This document shows positions 1-8,856 of a DNA stretch of 64,000 bases, in pieces. The position numbers were made by a program, and so were the translations under genes. The stretch's first letter is position 1, and each line of letters begins with the position of its first letter. The stretch is from Paenibacillus etheri (lineage in GTDB: Bacteria > Bacillota > Bacilli > Paenibacillales > Paenibacillaceae). The stretch spans positions 146,015 through 210,014 of the forward strand of contig NZ_LCZJ02000014.1 in NCBI RefSeq assembly GCF_001012825.1, written 5' to 3'. Under the pieces are notes generated by a model. The model saw nothing but the letters and a program-made list of their open reading frames with translations. It ran no database searches and was not told the origin of the DNA.

Positions 1-2
1 TG

Positions 3-1289
3 ATGGCGTTTGGCAAGCTTTTCGGCAGTTTGATTTTGGCTCTGCTAATATTATTTCTTTCTGTATGTCTAAAACGATATACGATCACAATGTTTTTCTG
101 CACGGGAGTAATTTTGCTCCCATATTATGCTCTTCATTTGGAATCAAGCAAATATGTTCTGCCGGGGCCGCTCGGCTTTTTGCTTTCATCTGGTTACCTT
201 CGTGGCACTGAATATGAGCGAGACTCATTCACTGATCAACTGACAATGGTATTTAAAGAAGTTTCTTTTACAACATTTATGACCGTGTTCGGGGCGACCC
301 TGCTACTTTGTTTCATTATGTTGGTAGTGATTTTCATACGGCGTAGCAATACATGTAGTGCAGTAAATAGTCGATGGCGAGGAAAATCGCTCATTCTGTT
401 TATGGTCCTGGGGATGGTCGTTCTTCTTTCGTCTAGTTGTGCTTCTAACCAAAACTCGGAGGCGAGCGCTAGCTATAACTTTTCTACCCGACATTCCTTT
501 GAGAACAAAAGCTACAGCATTAATGTGGATGAAACCGACCTTGATAATACTCGCATAGTATTTGAAGATAAACAAACCGGTGAGCAGCGTGACATTATCA
601 GGAATGCTATGTCTTCTCTGACGGAAATACAGAATATAATTTACTGTAATGGAACTCATATATACTATATAAAGTATGATTTAGAGGAAAAAAGTAAATT
701 TGTTATAAAAAAACGATTTTTCGTAATTGAGTTGGATATTAAAACCTTTAGCGAACGGATTATTTTTGAAAAAAACGTGAGCGGAGGGAAGGATAATCTA
801 CTAGGTTTAAACAATGCGAACTTGTATGATACGGCCTTCTTTTTTTCTATACAAGCTTTTTTTTTGGACGAACAGAACATTTACTTTGCCGGATCAGATG
901 AAATTCGGAGCGTCAATAGAGTGACAGGAGTGATGGAAGTAATTCTTCGAATTCCGATTATAAGTAGTTTAGCGTTTGATGGTAATACTATATATTACAT
1001 TAATAGCAAATTACAGGTAGTTAGATATGACATCAAAAGAGCATCTGAAACAGTGATTTCTGATCTTGTTACTCGCTCCTTTCTGTTGAGTGATAATGAT
1101 TTGATTTATATAAATCGGAAAGATCATCAAAAGCTTTATACTTTTAGCTTACTGGACACTGTTTCGAGAAAGCTGACCGAATTGCCTGTGCTCAGTTTTC
1201 GCTGTGAAGGGCAAAAAATTATTTATATGGATAATGGTAGTTTAAAGGAACACGAGTTGAATCGAACAGAAACTGGAAATAGACAATAA
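3..1289 (+). CDS. Membrane protein with permease-like N-terminus and extracytoplasmic DUF5050-like repeat domain; probably 5'-truncated by the window edge
   Basis: I do not recognise a precise family. Residues 1-150 hold about four hydrophobic segments (near 5-23, 28-46, 93-113, 128-145), resembling the end of an ABC-2-type permease. The last segment ends in LLSSSCAS, a lipobox-like sequence with Cys146. Residues 150-428 are soluble and carry repeated short beta-strand motifs such as IYYINSK and DLIYINRK, as in DUF5050/propeller-like surface proteins. The first ATG lies two bases from the window start, so the true start may be upstream. A permease tail joined to a lipoprotein-like domain suggests a fusion. 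The function is unknown; its closeness to the sigma/peptide/ABC genes downstream may be coincidental. Confidence 0.55.
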   Translation: MAFGKLFGSLILALLILFLSVCLKRYTITMFFCTGVILLPYYALHLESSKYVLPGPLGFLLSSGYLRGTEYERDSFTDQLTMVFKEVSFTTFMTVFGATLLLCFIMLVVIFIRRSNTCSAVNSRWRGKSLILFMVLGMVVLLSSSCASNQNSEASASYNFSTRHSFENKSYSINVDETDLDNTRIVFEDKQTGEQRDIIRNAMSSLTEIQNIIYCNGTHIYYIKYDLEEKSKFVIKKRFFVIELDIKTFSERIIFEKNVSGGKDNLLGLNNANLYDTAFFFSIQAFFLDEQNIYFAGSDEIRSVNRVTGVMEVILRIPIISSLAFDGNTIYYINSKLQVVRYDIKRASETVISDLVTRSFLLSDNDLIYINRKDHQKLYTFSLLDTVSRKLTELPVLSFRCEGQKIIYMDNGSLKEHELNRTETGNRQ

Positions 1290-1669
1290 GAAATATAGTG
1301 AAAGATCAAAAGCTGATCACAGCTCTCATTTGTAAGGCTCTCTCTGATGCTATGAGTTAATGATCTAAATGGACAGACTGAGTTCAATTATAGAAAAAAC
1401 TGAAGATTAGTAAATGGGAACTCAATTAATCAACCAATCAATTTGTTCGCTTCAAGATGAAAGGGCCTACCTTTGTCCCATTATGTTTTGTCAATGGAAG
1501 ATTTGAGGTTTTTTTAGTGGAGCTATTACTAGTATTTTGAGAGATAAAGGATTGTAAATTACATCCTAAATAGTTACAATTAATAATATATATTAAAATA
1601 AAAGAATATAGTGGGATTTATTACTGTAATTATCTAAATTTCAAAAAAACTAGAAAGGGGAGGGGAGTA
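1290..1669. other. AT-rich intergenic gap before the ECF sigma gene
   Basis: This 380-base stretch has no convincing ORF. It is very AT-rich near 1560-1640 and ends in the strong purine-rich ribosome-binding site GAAAGGGGAGGGG before a TTG start. It should hold the promoter of the sigma factor gene, but I could not pick a reliable -35/-10 pair. Confidence 0.5.
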
Positions 1670-2218
1670 TTGCAAACAAGAAATAAGCAACAAGATGTGT
1701 TCTATGAACAACTTTGCCAAAAAAACATCAAGAATATTTACCGGTACTGTGCTAGATTAACAAAAGGACAGACTCAACTTACTGATATTGCCGAAGAGTG
1801 CACTCAAAATACCTTTCTTGAAGCCCGCAAGCAAATTGTTAAGTTGCAAACTCATCCGAATGTTGAAGGTTGGTTATATGTTACGGCGAAAAATTTGGTG
1901 AGAAATAGCTATCGTGGTATGTATATTAAAAGGAAACATGAGATAGTATTTGATGATAAAATACAGCTCTTCAGTGATGATAATGAACTGGCTGCTTGTT
2001 TAGAAGAGACTTATGATATAAAAGAACTAAGTGAGAAAGTATTGAGTGTTCTTAGTGAGGATGAGAATAATTTATATAATGATTATTTTAGAGATCGAAT
2101 GTCTATTCTCGAATTAGCCGAGAAATATCATATATCTAGCACTGCTGTGACTACAAGAATATACAGAGTTAAGAAGAAATTAACAAATGTGATTAAAGAT
2201 TATTTTAAAAATATATAG
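1670..2218 (+). CDS. ECF-type RNA polymerase sigma factor
   Basis: This 182-residue protein has the two-domain layout of extracytoplasmic-function sigma factors. A sigma region 2-like part lies around residues 20-85 (NIYRYCARL, IAEECTQNTFLEARKQ, GWLYVTAKNLVRNSYR). A region 4 helix-turn-helix lies around 118-175 (ILELAEKYHISSTAVTTRIY, then a basic VKKKL). It would direct RNA polymerase to a small set of promoters. The start is TTG behind GGGGAGGGG. No anti-sigma gene is adjacent, which is unusual. It lies 172 bases upstream of a secreted peptide gene and its ABC transporter, so it is the natural candidate regulator of that cassette (inference). Its AT-rich composition, like that of the next four genes, suggests acquired DNA. 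Confidence 0.8.
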   Translation: MQTRNKQQDVFYEQLCQKNIKNIYRYCARLTKGQTQLTDIAEECTQNTFLEARKQIVKLQTHPNVEGWLYVTAKNLVRNSYRGMYIKRKHEIVFDDKIQLFSDDNELAACLEETYDIKELSEKVLSVLSEDENNLYNDYFRDRMSILELAEKYHISSTAVTTRIYRVKKKLTNVIKDYFKNI

Positions 2219-2321
2219 TCGATATTAGGCAAAATAAAGGAAAATTTATAATTTTTTGTGATTTCATTGGATAAATGTAATGTACATATTAGGAATGAAA
2301 ATAAATGAAAATAGAATTGAA

Positions 2322-2366
2322 TACAAAATGCATATAGAATCGAATATTCGGTACTGCATTTTTGTA
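2322..2366 (+). promoter_or_regulatory. Inverted repeat in the leader of the peptide precursor gene
   Basis: TACAAAATGCA at 2322-2332 is mirrored by TGCATTTTTGTA at 2355-2366, giving an 11-bp stem with one extra T and a 22-base loop. It ends about 25 bases before the ATG at 2391. No U-tract follows, so it is more likely an operator or mRNA-stabilising hairpin than a terminator. Confidence 0.45.
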
Positions 2367-2390
2367 TAAAAAAAATTAGGAGGAATAAAA

Positions 2391-2798
2391 ATGAAAAAGA
2401 AAAGAATATTTGCTCCGTTTCTTGCAGGTCTTACGCTTATGGTTGGACTATCCAGCTCTGCACTAGCTACTACAGGTCTGATTGACAGTACCGTTTCCGG
2501 CGGATGGAGTGAAGATGAAGGTTATTTTACTAATAATAATTATAAAATTTCTCCAAGGGGAGACGTAGTAATGGAACATAGCGGTTGGATAGAAAAGGGT
2601 ATGTCAGGTATGGAACGAGCTGTGTGTACTACTTGGTGGAAAGAGACTCTTCATTATTCAAGAGCACGTATGGAGGCTGGGGGGGGGATGGCTATCACAG
2701 ATAGTGGTAGAAAATGGGGGGTAGAGAATACTTATGCGGAATCACCGTATGCAGCTTCTAGTTACTTAGCAAAAACTTATTATGGAAAAGATGAATAA
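2391..2798 (+). CDS. Secreted peptide precursor, lactococcin 972-like bacteriocin candidate
   Basis: This 135-residue product begins with a clear Sec signal peptide (basic MKKKR, a hydrophobic core, cleavage probably after SSALA near residue 26), leaving a mature chain of about 109 residues. The mature part is rich in Gly, Tyr and Trp and has GGWSEDEG near its start. Its C-terminus (SGRKWGVENTYAESPY then SSYLAKTYYG) resembles the layout of lactococcin 972, which ends in an AKA...ASFYY-type segment. It has one mature Cys. The ribosome-binding site AGGAGG is strong. A terminator hairpin and an ABC transporter follow, as in lactococcin 972 operons. The family call rests on weak residue similarity plus context; it could instead be an unrelated secreted protein exported or sensed by the ABC system. 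Confidence 0.55.
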   Translation: MKKKRIFAPFLAGLTLMVGLSSSALATTGLIDSTVSGGWSEDEGYFTNNNYKISPRGDVVMEHSGWIEKGMSGMERAVCTTWWKETLHYSRARMEAGGGMAITDSGRKWGVENTYAESPYAASSYLAKTYYGKDE

Positions 2799-2822
2799 AT
2801 TAATTAAAAGAAAAATAATCTG

Positions 2823-2873
2823 AAAATAGTGAGATTGCCTCTTTTCGAATTTGGCAATCTCACTATTTTGTAA
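2823..2873 (+). terminator. Strong hairpin between the peptide gene and the ABC transporter genes
   Basis: The arms 2823-2839 (AAAATAGTGAGATTGCC) and 2853-2869 (GGCAATCTCACTATTTT) are perfectly complementary over 17 bp around a 13-base loop; the U-rich end is short (TTTTG). It probably ends or attenuates transcription, so that precursor mRNA exceeds transporter mRNA. Confidence 0.75.
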
Positions 2874-2889
2874 AGAGGGTTATATTAGT

Positions 2890-3948
2890 ATGAAAAAACT
2901 CAGAGTGCTTAATATTGATACTTTATTAATTGTTATTTTATATACAATGCTAAGTTTGATTGTGATTGCATTTACTTACTATCAAATCAAACAAATTGAA
3001 CTTAATAAATTATCAAGGAGTCTTTATAACGAAAATAGCATATTTTTTACTATAAAAGATAATATAAATGAAATTGACTGGAGTAAAATCGACACTCCAC
3101 ATCCTTATACTATATTTTCTGAACTTGGCTTAGTCAAAAAAAATGAGAGCATGCAGGAGATTCGTGCAATTTATTTTAAAAAAAATACATATTTCCCTCC
3201 TCTTTCAGCAGGAAGATTCTTTAATAGCCAAGATTTTAACAATAATAAGAATTTAGCTGTAATCGGTAAAAATATAGATAAAACTGAGTTAATAGAGAAG
3301 AACGAGAAGCTTTATTATCCTTACCAAGGAAAAAATTATGAGGTCATAGGGATCATGGGAGCATCGTATTCATCAATTATAGACGACACTATATTTGTAA
3401 ATCTAGATGCACTTGAATCTGATGCTTCCCTGAAATCGAATATTTTTATATTGAATATTAAAAATAATCCAATAACCCCTGAAGGTAACATACTATTTTA
3501 TGATTCTAAACTTGCTGTATATATGTTTGACCGGGGAGATAGTGGCACTGTTCGAGCTTTGAATACAGAAACTCAACAAATAACCCTATGCATTGCTATT
3601 TTAATTTTGTTGTTAAGTTCCAGTGTTATATTTGCTAATTATTGGAATCAAATTAAAAAAAAGGAAATATTAATTCTTTGGTATAGTGGCATCAAATTTA
3701 AAGATATCTTCAACCGCTTTTTGCTCTCATTTATTTCTATAACGCTCGGTTGTTATATTTCTGTTTCTATTGCCAGTTTAATTTTTTTTAGAAGTCTTTT
3801 GTTACTTAATGTTAACTCTTTTTTTATGTATTCTCAGGGTCTGATTATAGGATTATTAGTCATTCTAGTATCTTCTGTAATTTCTGTTGGGATATATTTT
3901 TATCATACAGTTAAGCAGATAACTTTGAAAGGAAATGCCTATAAATGA
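2890..3948 (+). CDS. MacB-like ABC transporter permease half (bacteriocin-associated), first subunit
   Basis: This is a 352-residue membrane protein with the topology of MacB/FtsX-type permeases: one N-terminal transmembrane helix (about residues 10-31), a large extracytoplasmic domain (about 35-230), then three C-terminal helices (about 234-255, 275-305, 315-340). I chose the ATG at 2890, preceded by AAGAGGG; the longer TTG reading frame would start inside the terminator hairpin. It overlaps the next gene by 4 bases (ATGA), so the two permeases are translationally coupled. It probably forms a heterodimer with the next product and works with the ATPase after it in exporting, or giving immunity to, the upstream peptide (inference from context). 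Confidence 0.7.
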   Translation: MKKLRVLNIDTLLIVILYTMLSLIVIAFTYYQIKQIELNKLSRSLYNENSIFFTIKDNINEIDWSKIDTPHPYTIFSELGLVKKNESMQEIRAIYFKKNTYFPPLSAGRFFNSQDFNNNKNLAVIGKNIDKTELIEKNEKLYYPYQGKNYEVIGIMGASYSSIIDDTIFVNLDALESDASLKSNIFILNIKNNPITPEGNILFYDSKLAVYMFDRGDSGTVRALNTETQQITLCIAILILLLSSSVIFANYWNQIKKKEILILWYSGIKFKDIFNRFLLSFISITLGCYISVSIASLIFFRSLLLLNVNSFFMYSQGLIIGLLVILVSSVISVGIYFYHTVKQITLKGNAYK

Positions 3949-5231
3949 GGATGATATTAAGCGAAGTTATAGAGAGCTTATTTCGAAAAAAGATATTATC
4001 AACTCTACTTGTGGTACAAATATTTATATTTTATTGTGTTATTTCTATTCTGTTTTTACAGCTTTCATCCATTGGAGAAGCATCGGAACAAGTCAATTCC
4101 ATATCAGATATGAAAGACTATCAACTATCAGATAATCTAATTAATGATGACGATATGAAGAAGTACACCAAAAGACCTGAATTTATAAGTAATGTCAAAA
4201 AATTTTATAGTAACTTGAATGAACTTTTCGATGGCCAATATATATATTTATTTGACCAACCAATTGCTATATTACCTGAAAAAGTGGAGTGGGAAAAGAA
4301 GTTTACGTATGGATACGAGGAAGGAAGGGAAAGTAAAACCTTTACATTGTTTGATAAAGGTCCATACTATACATCCAAAGCAGTTCAAATGAATTATCAT
4401 GCTTTTGAAAAATATGCTTTTGAACTAGAAGATGGTATCCCTTTTACCATGAAAAGTTTCAGTAATACAGATAATAAATCCATTCCAGTATTACTTGGTT
4501 CTGAGTATAAACTCAAGTACAAAATCGGGGAAATCATAAAAGCGAATTACCTGATGAAAGATTTCGATTTAATCGTAAAAGGGTTTCTTCGTAAAAATAC
4601 AATGGTATTTAATTCTCAGTTACCCGAATTGTTTTTAGATCGCTATATTGTTATGCCGGCACAAATTTTTCAAGCCCCTGAAAGTTTTGAGGATCTTTCA
4701 TTTCAAAAAAAACATTATCTTCAAATTGTTAATGGTCATATTTTTAGTTCAGATGATGAGTACACAATCGTCAATAAACTAGAGAAGGTGAAATATCTTT
4801 CGAATTTTCATGAAACAGGAATTCTTGGGGTTCAAAAACTCCCTCTGAATTTCTTTGTTACTACAATTCAGATAAGTACTAAATGGTTATTAGTTATAGC
4901 AACTGCCATTTTTTTCGTCTGTATTATTAGTATTAGTATATTATTTCTAGCTAAAATGAATAATCAATTAAGAAATATGATGGTTCACTTGATTTCTGGA
5001 GCAACATTGAATCAACTGCGATTATACTACTTAACAGAACTTATATCTGTTGTCTTATTTCCCGGAATTTTAGTAGTGTTAGCGTATAGCTTTTTTATTG
5101 GTGTCTCCCTCTTGTCGTTTATTTTTTTTCTAGCTGTCACTATGCTAGTAATTATCCTTTTCTCAGCATTGCCAATTATTTTTCGTTTTAGAAGAATTGA
5201 CGTTAGTAAATACTTGAAACGGATGGAGTGA
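3945..5231 (+). CDS. MacB-like ABC transporter permease half, second subunit
   Basis: The 428-residue product repeats the topology of its upstream neighbour: an N-terminal helix (about residues 12-35), a long extracytoplasmic domain (about 40-305), then three helices near 312-338, 360-385 and 390-415. The C-terminal part resembles DUF1430/bacteriocin-associated integral membrane proteins. Those are usually one longer polypeptide in lactococcin 972 operons; here the function seems divided between two genes (inference). It overlaps the preceding gene by ATGA and the following ATPase gene by GTGA. Codon use is AT-rich, like the rest of the cassette. Confidence 0.7.
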   Translation: MRMILSEVIESLFRKKILSTLLVVQIFIFYCVISILFLQLSSIGEASEQVNSISDMKDYQLSDNLINDDDMKKYTKRPEFISNVKKFYSNLNELFDGQYIYLFDQPIAILPEKVEWEKKFTYGYEEGRESKTFTLFDKGPYYTSKAVQMNYHAFEKYAFELEDGIPFTMKSFSNTDNKSIPVLLGSEYKLKYKIGEIIKANYLMKDFDLIVKGFLRKNTMVFNSQLPELFLDRYIVMPAQIFQAPESFEDLSFQKKHYLQIVNGHIFSSDDEYTIVNKLEKVKYLSNFHETGILGVQKLPLNFFVTTIQISTKWLLVIATAIFFVCIISISILFLAKMNNQLRNMMVHLISGATLNQLRLYYLTELISVVLFPGILVVLAYSFFIGVSLLSFIFFLAVTMLVIILFSALPIIFRFRRIDVSKYLKRME

Positions 5232-5911
5232 AAAAGGTGATTCGAATTACTAATTTGCAAAAATCCTTTTTACTAGGACCTAAAAAAAACATGGTTCTCA
5301 AAAATGTAAATCTAGAAATAAATAAGGGGGAGATGGTTGCTATTATGGGAAGGAGTGGATCTGGCAAATCTACTCTGTTAAATATACTAGCTGGTCTCGT
5401 TAAAGCGGATAGTGGTAGTTATCATTTTGATAATAATGACGTGTTAAAAATGGATAGTAACCAGGTTGCCGAATTTAGAAAATGTAATATCGGTTATGTT
5501 TTTCAAAACTCTGTTCTCATTGATACTAAGGATGTTTACCACAATATCGTATTGCCATTAAAATATAGTAACTACTCAAAATCTGAAGAAAAGAAAAAGA
5601 TTTCTTTGGTACTTGCTGCCCTTCATATTGAAAAGTTAAAACATAATTCTATAGATACACTATCTGGTGGAGAAGGACAACGAGTTGCTATTGCCAGAGC
5701 TATTATACAAGATCCAAAGGTAATCATAGCTGATGAACCAACTGGTTCCCTCGACGAGAAAACTGAAGAAGACATTTTAAGACTTTTTACGATTTTCAAT
5801 AAACAAGGAAAAACAATTATTATCGTAACACATAATCAAAAGGTTGCTGATAGCTGTGATCGAATTTTCTACATCGAAAATGGATGTTGTAATTTATTTA
5901 CCGGATACTGA
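5228..5911 (+). CDS. ABC transporter ATPase, bacteriocin export/immunity type
   Basis: A complete 227-residue nucleotide-binding protein of the MacB/LolD class. It shows Walker [10 protein letters not shown] (about residues 41-49), a Q-loop near GYVFQNS, the signature [14 protein letters not shown] (about 140-153), Walker [10 protein letters not shown] (about 160-168) and the switch His in IVTHNQ. It starts with GTG overlapping the stop of the permease gene. It would power the two permease halves encoded immediately upstream. Its length and neighbours fit the putative bacteriocin export ATPases of lactococcin 972-type operons. It is the last gene of the cassette. Confidence 0.85.
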   Translation: MKKVIRITNLQKSFLLGPKKNMVLKNVNLEINKGEMVAIMGRSGSGKSTLLNILAGLVKADSGSYHFDNNDVLKMDSNQVAEFRKCNIGYVFQNSVLIDTKDVYHNIVLPLKYSNYSKSEEKKKISLVLAALHIEKLKHNSIDTLSGGEGQRVAIARAIIQDPKVIIADEPTGSLDEKTEEDILRLFTIFNKQGKTIIIVTHNQKVADSCDRIFYIENGCCNLFTGY

Positions 5912-6387
5912 CTGAATTATAATAAAGCCGTTTAGAAAAATATACAAAGTTCAATCTGCTTGATGATTACAACAATTCGCAAATGATGTTTTGATCTTAG
6001 CTGCGAACTAAATACGCCTTTAACACTTCGTCCAAGCAGAACTTTAACTTGAAATCGTTCTTTTTTATATAAAATAGCATTCCTTTCAACGGAAGAATAT
6101 ATCTAAAAAGAAAATTAGGGTGTTAGTCTGTCCTACCAATAATGGAGTCTTTATGAAAAGAGAGAAACTAGCGTGCAACTAAAAACGGGAAAGAAAACTT
6201 ATTCACTCACTAGAGTGGACAAAGCTAAGGGAAGAAGTCTAAGTACTTGCTTTCCTTTTTTTTTATGGATCTTCTACCACTGAAGGAGATTAACAGAGAA
6301 TAGTTACACATTGGTTGAAACGTATTTCTGAGATTACCGTATAAGAGCATGAACTAGACTTATTTTTAAAAGAAAGGAGGTCTAGTC
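5912..6387. other. Non-coding gap between the peptide/ABC cassette and yqeZ
   Basis: No ORF with a ribosome-binding site is visible in these 476 bases. The first 300 are AT-rich with scattered short stop-interrupted frames and may be decayed accessory DNA. A terminator-like hairpin is at 6227-6264. The strong site AAAGGAGG lies just before the TTG start at 6388. Confidence 0.5.
6227..6264 (+). terminator. Probable intrinsic terminator
   Basis: An imperfect stem pairs AAGGGAAGAAGT with ACTTGCTTTCCTT around a short loop, followed by a run of nine or more T. The long T-run supports termination even though the stem has mismatches. It separates the accessory cassette from the yqeZ operon. Confidence 0.5.
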
Positions 6388-7773
6388 TTGAAAAGATTTC
6401 GTAAAATCGCCTTTTTGGGTATTTTCGCAGTTCTATTGTTGATGATGCTGACACCGTTTACGACCAGTGTGAATGCACATGTTTCCTCTACAACTGAAAA
6501 TGGAACAGTTGCTAAAAGCGTTAAAAGTGGCCCAGTGTTTATTATTCCGGTTGATCAGAAAATTGAAAGAGGTCTGCAAAGCTTTTTGGAAAGAGGGTTC
6601 GCAGAAGCTGCTAATTATGGAGCGGTTCTAATTGTACTGGAGGTGGATACACCGGGTGGACTGGTGAATTCAGCAGAACAGATTGGGACGATGGTAAGAG
6701 ATAGTGACATACCTACGGCTGCCTTTATTAAAGGTGATGCCGCTTCCGCAGGCAGCTACATAGCACTTAACGCAGGTGCAATTATCATGAAGCCGGGCAG
6801 CATGATCGGTTCTGCATCTCTCGTGGACAGTAGCGGCCAGAAAGTAGATGACGCCAAGATGGTGTCCTACTGGAAATCAAAAATGATTGGAGCCGCTGCT
6901 CTGAATGAGCGTGATCCTGATATTGCTGCGGGAATGGTCGATAGTAATTTGGTTGTAGATAAGCCAGATCTAGGCGTAACTAAAGCGCAGGGCGAAATTA
7001 TTGCCTTGTCTAGTGACGAAGCTTTAAAAGCTGGTTATGCTGATCAAATTACAACCACTCCAGAAGAGGCGATTACTTGGTTAGGTTATACTACAGATGA
7101 CATTTTTCGTGTGGAGCATACAGGAGCCGAGAAAATGTCGCAATTTCTGACGAATCCGATTATTATGACGATTTTGTTATTCATCGGGATCACAGGCATT
7201 GTGATTGAGTTGATCGTTCCGGGCTTTGGTGCACCTGGGATTATTGGTACATTAGCCTTTGTTTTATATTTTTTCGGAAATTCTGTAGCAGGGTTTGCCG
7301 GGTCAGAGACTTGGCTTTTGTTCATAATCGGACTTGTCATGCTTGTGCTGGAGCTGTTCGTGCCGAGCTTTGGGATATTGGGGATACTCGGTTCCGTGAG
7401 CCTTGTGGCAGGTGTCGTACGAGCAGCATACAGCTTCACACATGCATTGTTTAGTCTCGGTATCGCATTCGCGGCAGCGGCTGTAGTCATTGTGATTGTG
7501 GCTATGGCATTTAAAGAACGTGGAATTTGGAATAGGTTTATTTTGAAGGATACGCTCTCTAAAGATCAGGGATTTGTACCCGTTGAAGAGAAGTTAAGCT
7601 TAGTCGGAGCTATAGGTAACAGTATTACTCCACTTCGTCCATCCGGAACGGCCATGATTGGCGGCGAGCGTGTGGATGTCGTTACTGAAGGTAGTTTTAT
7701 TAGCGTTAATGCACCGGTCTCAGTTGTAAAAGTTGAGGGCGGGCGGATTGTGGTGAAGGAAATTAAGGATTAA
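6388..7773 (+). CDS. yqeZ: NfeD-family membrane-bound serine protease-like protein (YqeZ)
   Basis: A 461-residue NfeD-class protein. The N-terminus is a signal/anchor helix. A ClpP-like domain spans about residues 45-215 with EVDTPGG (about 86) and DAASAGSYIALNAG, whose Ser is the expected nucleophile. Several helices follow (about 252-375), and a C-terminal OB-fold NfeD domain occupies about 390-460 (GTAMIGGERVDVVTEG). NfeD proteins work with SPFH/flotillin partners in membrane microdomains, and the flotillin-like floA follows 63 bases downstream, as in Bacillus subtilis. The start is TTG behind AAAGGAGG. Confidence 0.9.
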   Translation: MKRFRKIAFLGIFAVLLLMMLTPFTTSVNAHVSSTTENGTVAKSVKSGPVFIIPVDQKIERGLQSFLERGFAEAANYGAVLIVLEVDTPGGLVNSAEQIGTMVRDSDIPTAAFIKGDAASAGSYIALNAGAIIMKPGSMIGSASLVDSSGQKVDDAKMVSYWKSKMIGAAALNERDPDIAAGMVDSNLVVDKPDLGVTKAQGEIIALSSDEALKAGYADQITTTPEEAITWLGYTTDDIFRVEHTGAEKMSQFLTNPIIMTILLFIGITGIVIELIVPGFGAPGIIGTLAFVLYFFGNSVAGFAGSETWLLFIIGLVMLVLELFVPSFGILGILGSVSLVAGVVRAAYSFTHALFSLGIAFAAAAVVIVIVAMAFKERGIWNRFILKDTLSKDQGFVPVEEKLSLVGAIGNSITPLRPSGTAMIGGERVDVVTEGSFISVNAPVSVVKVEGGRIVVKEIKD

Positions 7774-7836
7774 GGTAAAAGATAAAGGGTATGAAGAATA
7801 GTAGCTCCACAATAATTTACTGGAGGTTATAAAGTT

Positions 7837-8838
7837 ATGGAAGCATCTTTAATTACTTTTTTGTTGATTGCGGTAGTCGTAGTCATTTTGTTGAGTGTCT
7901 TTTTAAGCTTCTTCCCGGTCATGCTCTGGATTTCTGCATTGGCGTCAGGGGTTAGAATTAGTATTATTACGCTAGTGGCGATGAGACTGCGTCGTGTAAC
8001 GCCAAGTCGAATCGTTAACCCAATGATTAAAGCGACAAAAGCTGGTCTTGGACTTAACATTAATCAATTGGAGAGTCACTATCTCGCCGGTGGTAATGTA
8101 GACCGGGTGGTTAATGCACTGATTGCCGCTCAGCGTGCAGATATTCCTTTGGAATTCACTCGCGCAGCAGCAATTGACCTCGCAGGACGTGACGTGCTTC
8201 TGGCCGTTCAGATGAGTGTAAATCCACGTGTGATCGAAACACCTATTGTAGCGGCTGTAGCTAAGAATGGTATTGAGGTTAAAGTAAAAGCAAGGGTTAC
8301 TGTTCGTGCTAATATTGACCGCCTCGTGGGTGGTGCAGGTGAAGAAACGATTATTGCCCGGGTCGGTGAAGGGATTGTAACTACGGTAGGTTCGAGTGAT
8401 TCGCATAAAGATGTTTTGGAGAATCCGGATTCGATCTCACGTACGGTTTTGGCCAAAGGTTTGGATTCCGGTACGGCTTTTGAGATCCTCTCCATTGATA
8501 TTGCGGATATCGATGTAGGTAAGAACATCGGTGCTTATCTTCAAACCGAACAAGCAGAAGCGGACAAACGTATTGCACAAGCTAAGGCGGAAGAACGCAG
8601 AGCAATGGCTGTCGCTCATGAGCAAGAGATGAAGGCGCGCGTAGTAGAGATGAAGGCGCTTGTTGTGGAAGCTGAATCTCAGGTACCTATGGCGATGGCT
8701 GAGGCGCTCAGAAATGGTCAAATCGGTGTGATGGACTACATGAACATCAAAAATATCGAGGCGGATACACAAATGCGAGGCTCCCTCGGCAAAATGAATG
8801 ATCAGGACGACAATAACCGTCCTAACAATAATAAATAA
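7837..8838 (+). CDS. floA: Flotillin-like protein FloA
   Basis: A 333-residue member of the FloA/UPF0365 family, of full family length. An N-terminal membrane segment (about residues 5-45) is followed by the SPFH-like domain and a C-terminal charged helical region ([20 protein letters not shown], about 245-265) that oligomerises in flotillins. FloA scaffolds functional membrane microdomains that support signalling, secretion and wall synthesis. The start ATG follows TGGAGG. It is in one operon with yqeZ and a small membrane-anchored gene, 18 bases before the latter. Confidence 0.93.
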   Translation: MEASLITFLLIAVVVVILLSVFLSFFPVMLWISALASGVRISIITLVAMRLRRVTPSRIVNPMIKATKAGLGLNINQLESHYLAGGNVDRVVNALIAAQRADIPLEFTRAAAIDLAGRDVLLAVQMSVNPRVIETPIVAAVAKNGIEVKVKARVTVRANIDRLVGGAGEETIIARVGEGIVTTVGSSDSHKDVLENPDSISRTVLAKGLDSGTAFEILSIDIADIDVGKNIGAYLQTEQAEADKRIAQAKAEERRAMAVAHEQEMKARVVEMKALVVEAESQVPMAMAEALRNGQIGVMDYMNIKNIEADTQMRGSLGKMNDQDDNNRPNNNK

Positions 8839-8856
8839 AAGGGGATGTGAATCTCC

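Noticed and set aside
2851-2889. Upstream TTG start for the first permease
   Set aside because: It would lie inside the right arm of the terminator hairpin; ATG 2890 has its own ribosome-binding site.
5912-6387. Transposase remnant after the ABC cassette
   Set aside because: No inverted repeats or transposase-like peptide could be found; only AT-rich non-coding sequence and a terminator are seen.
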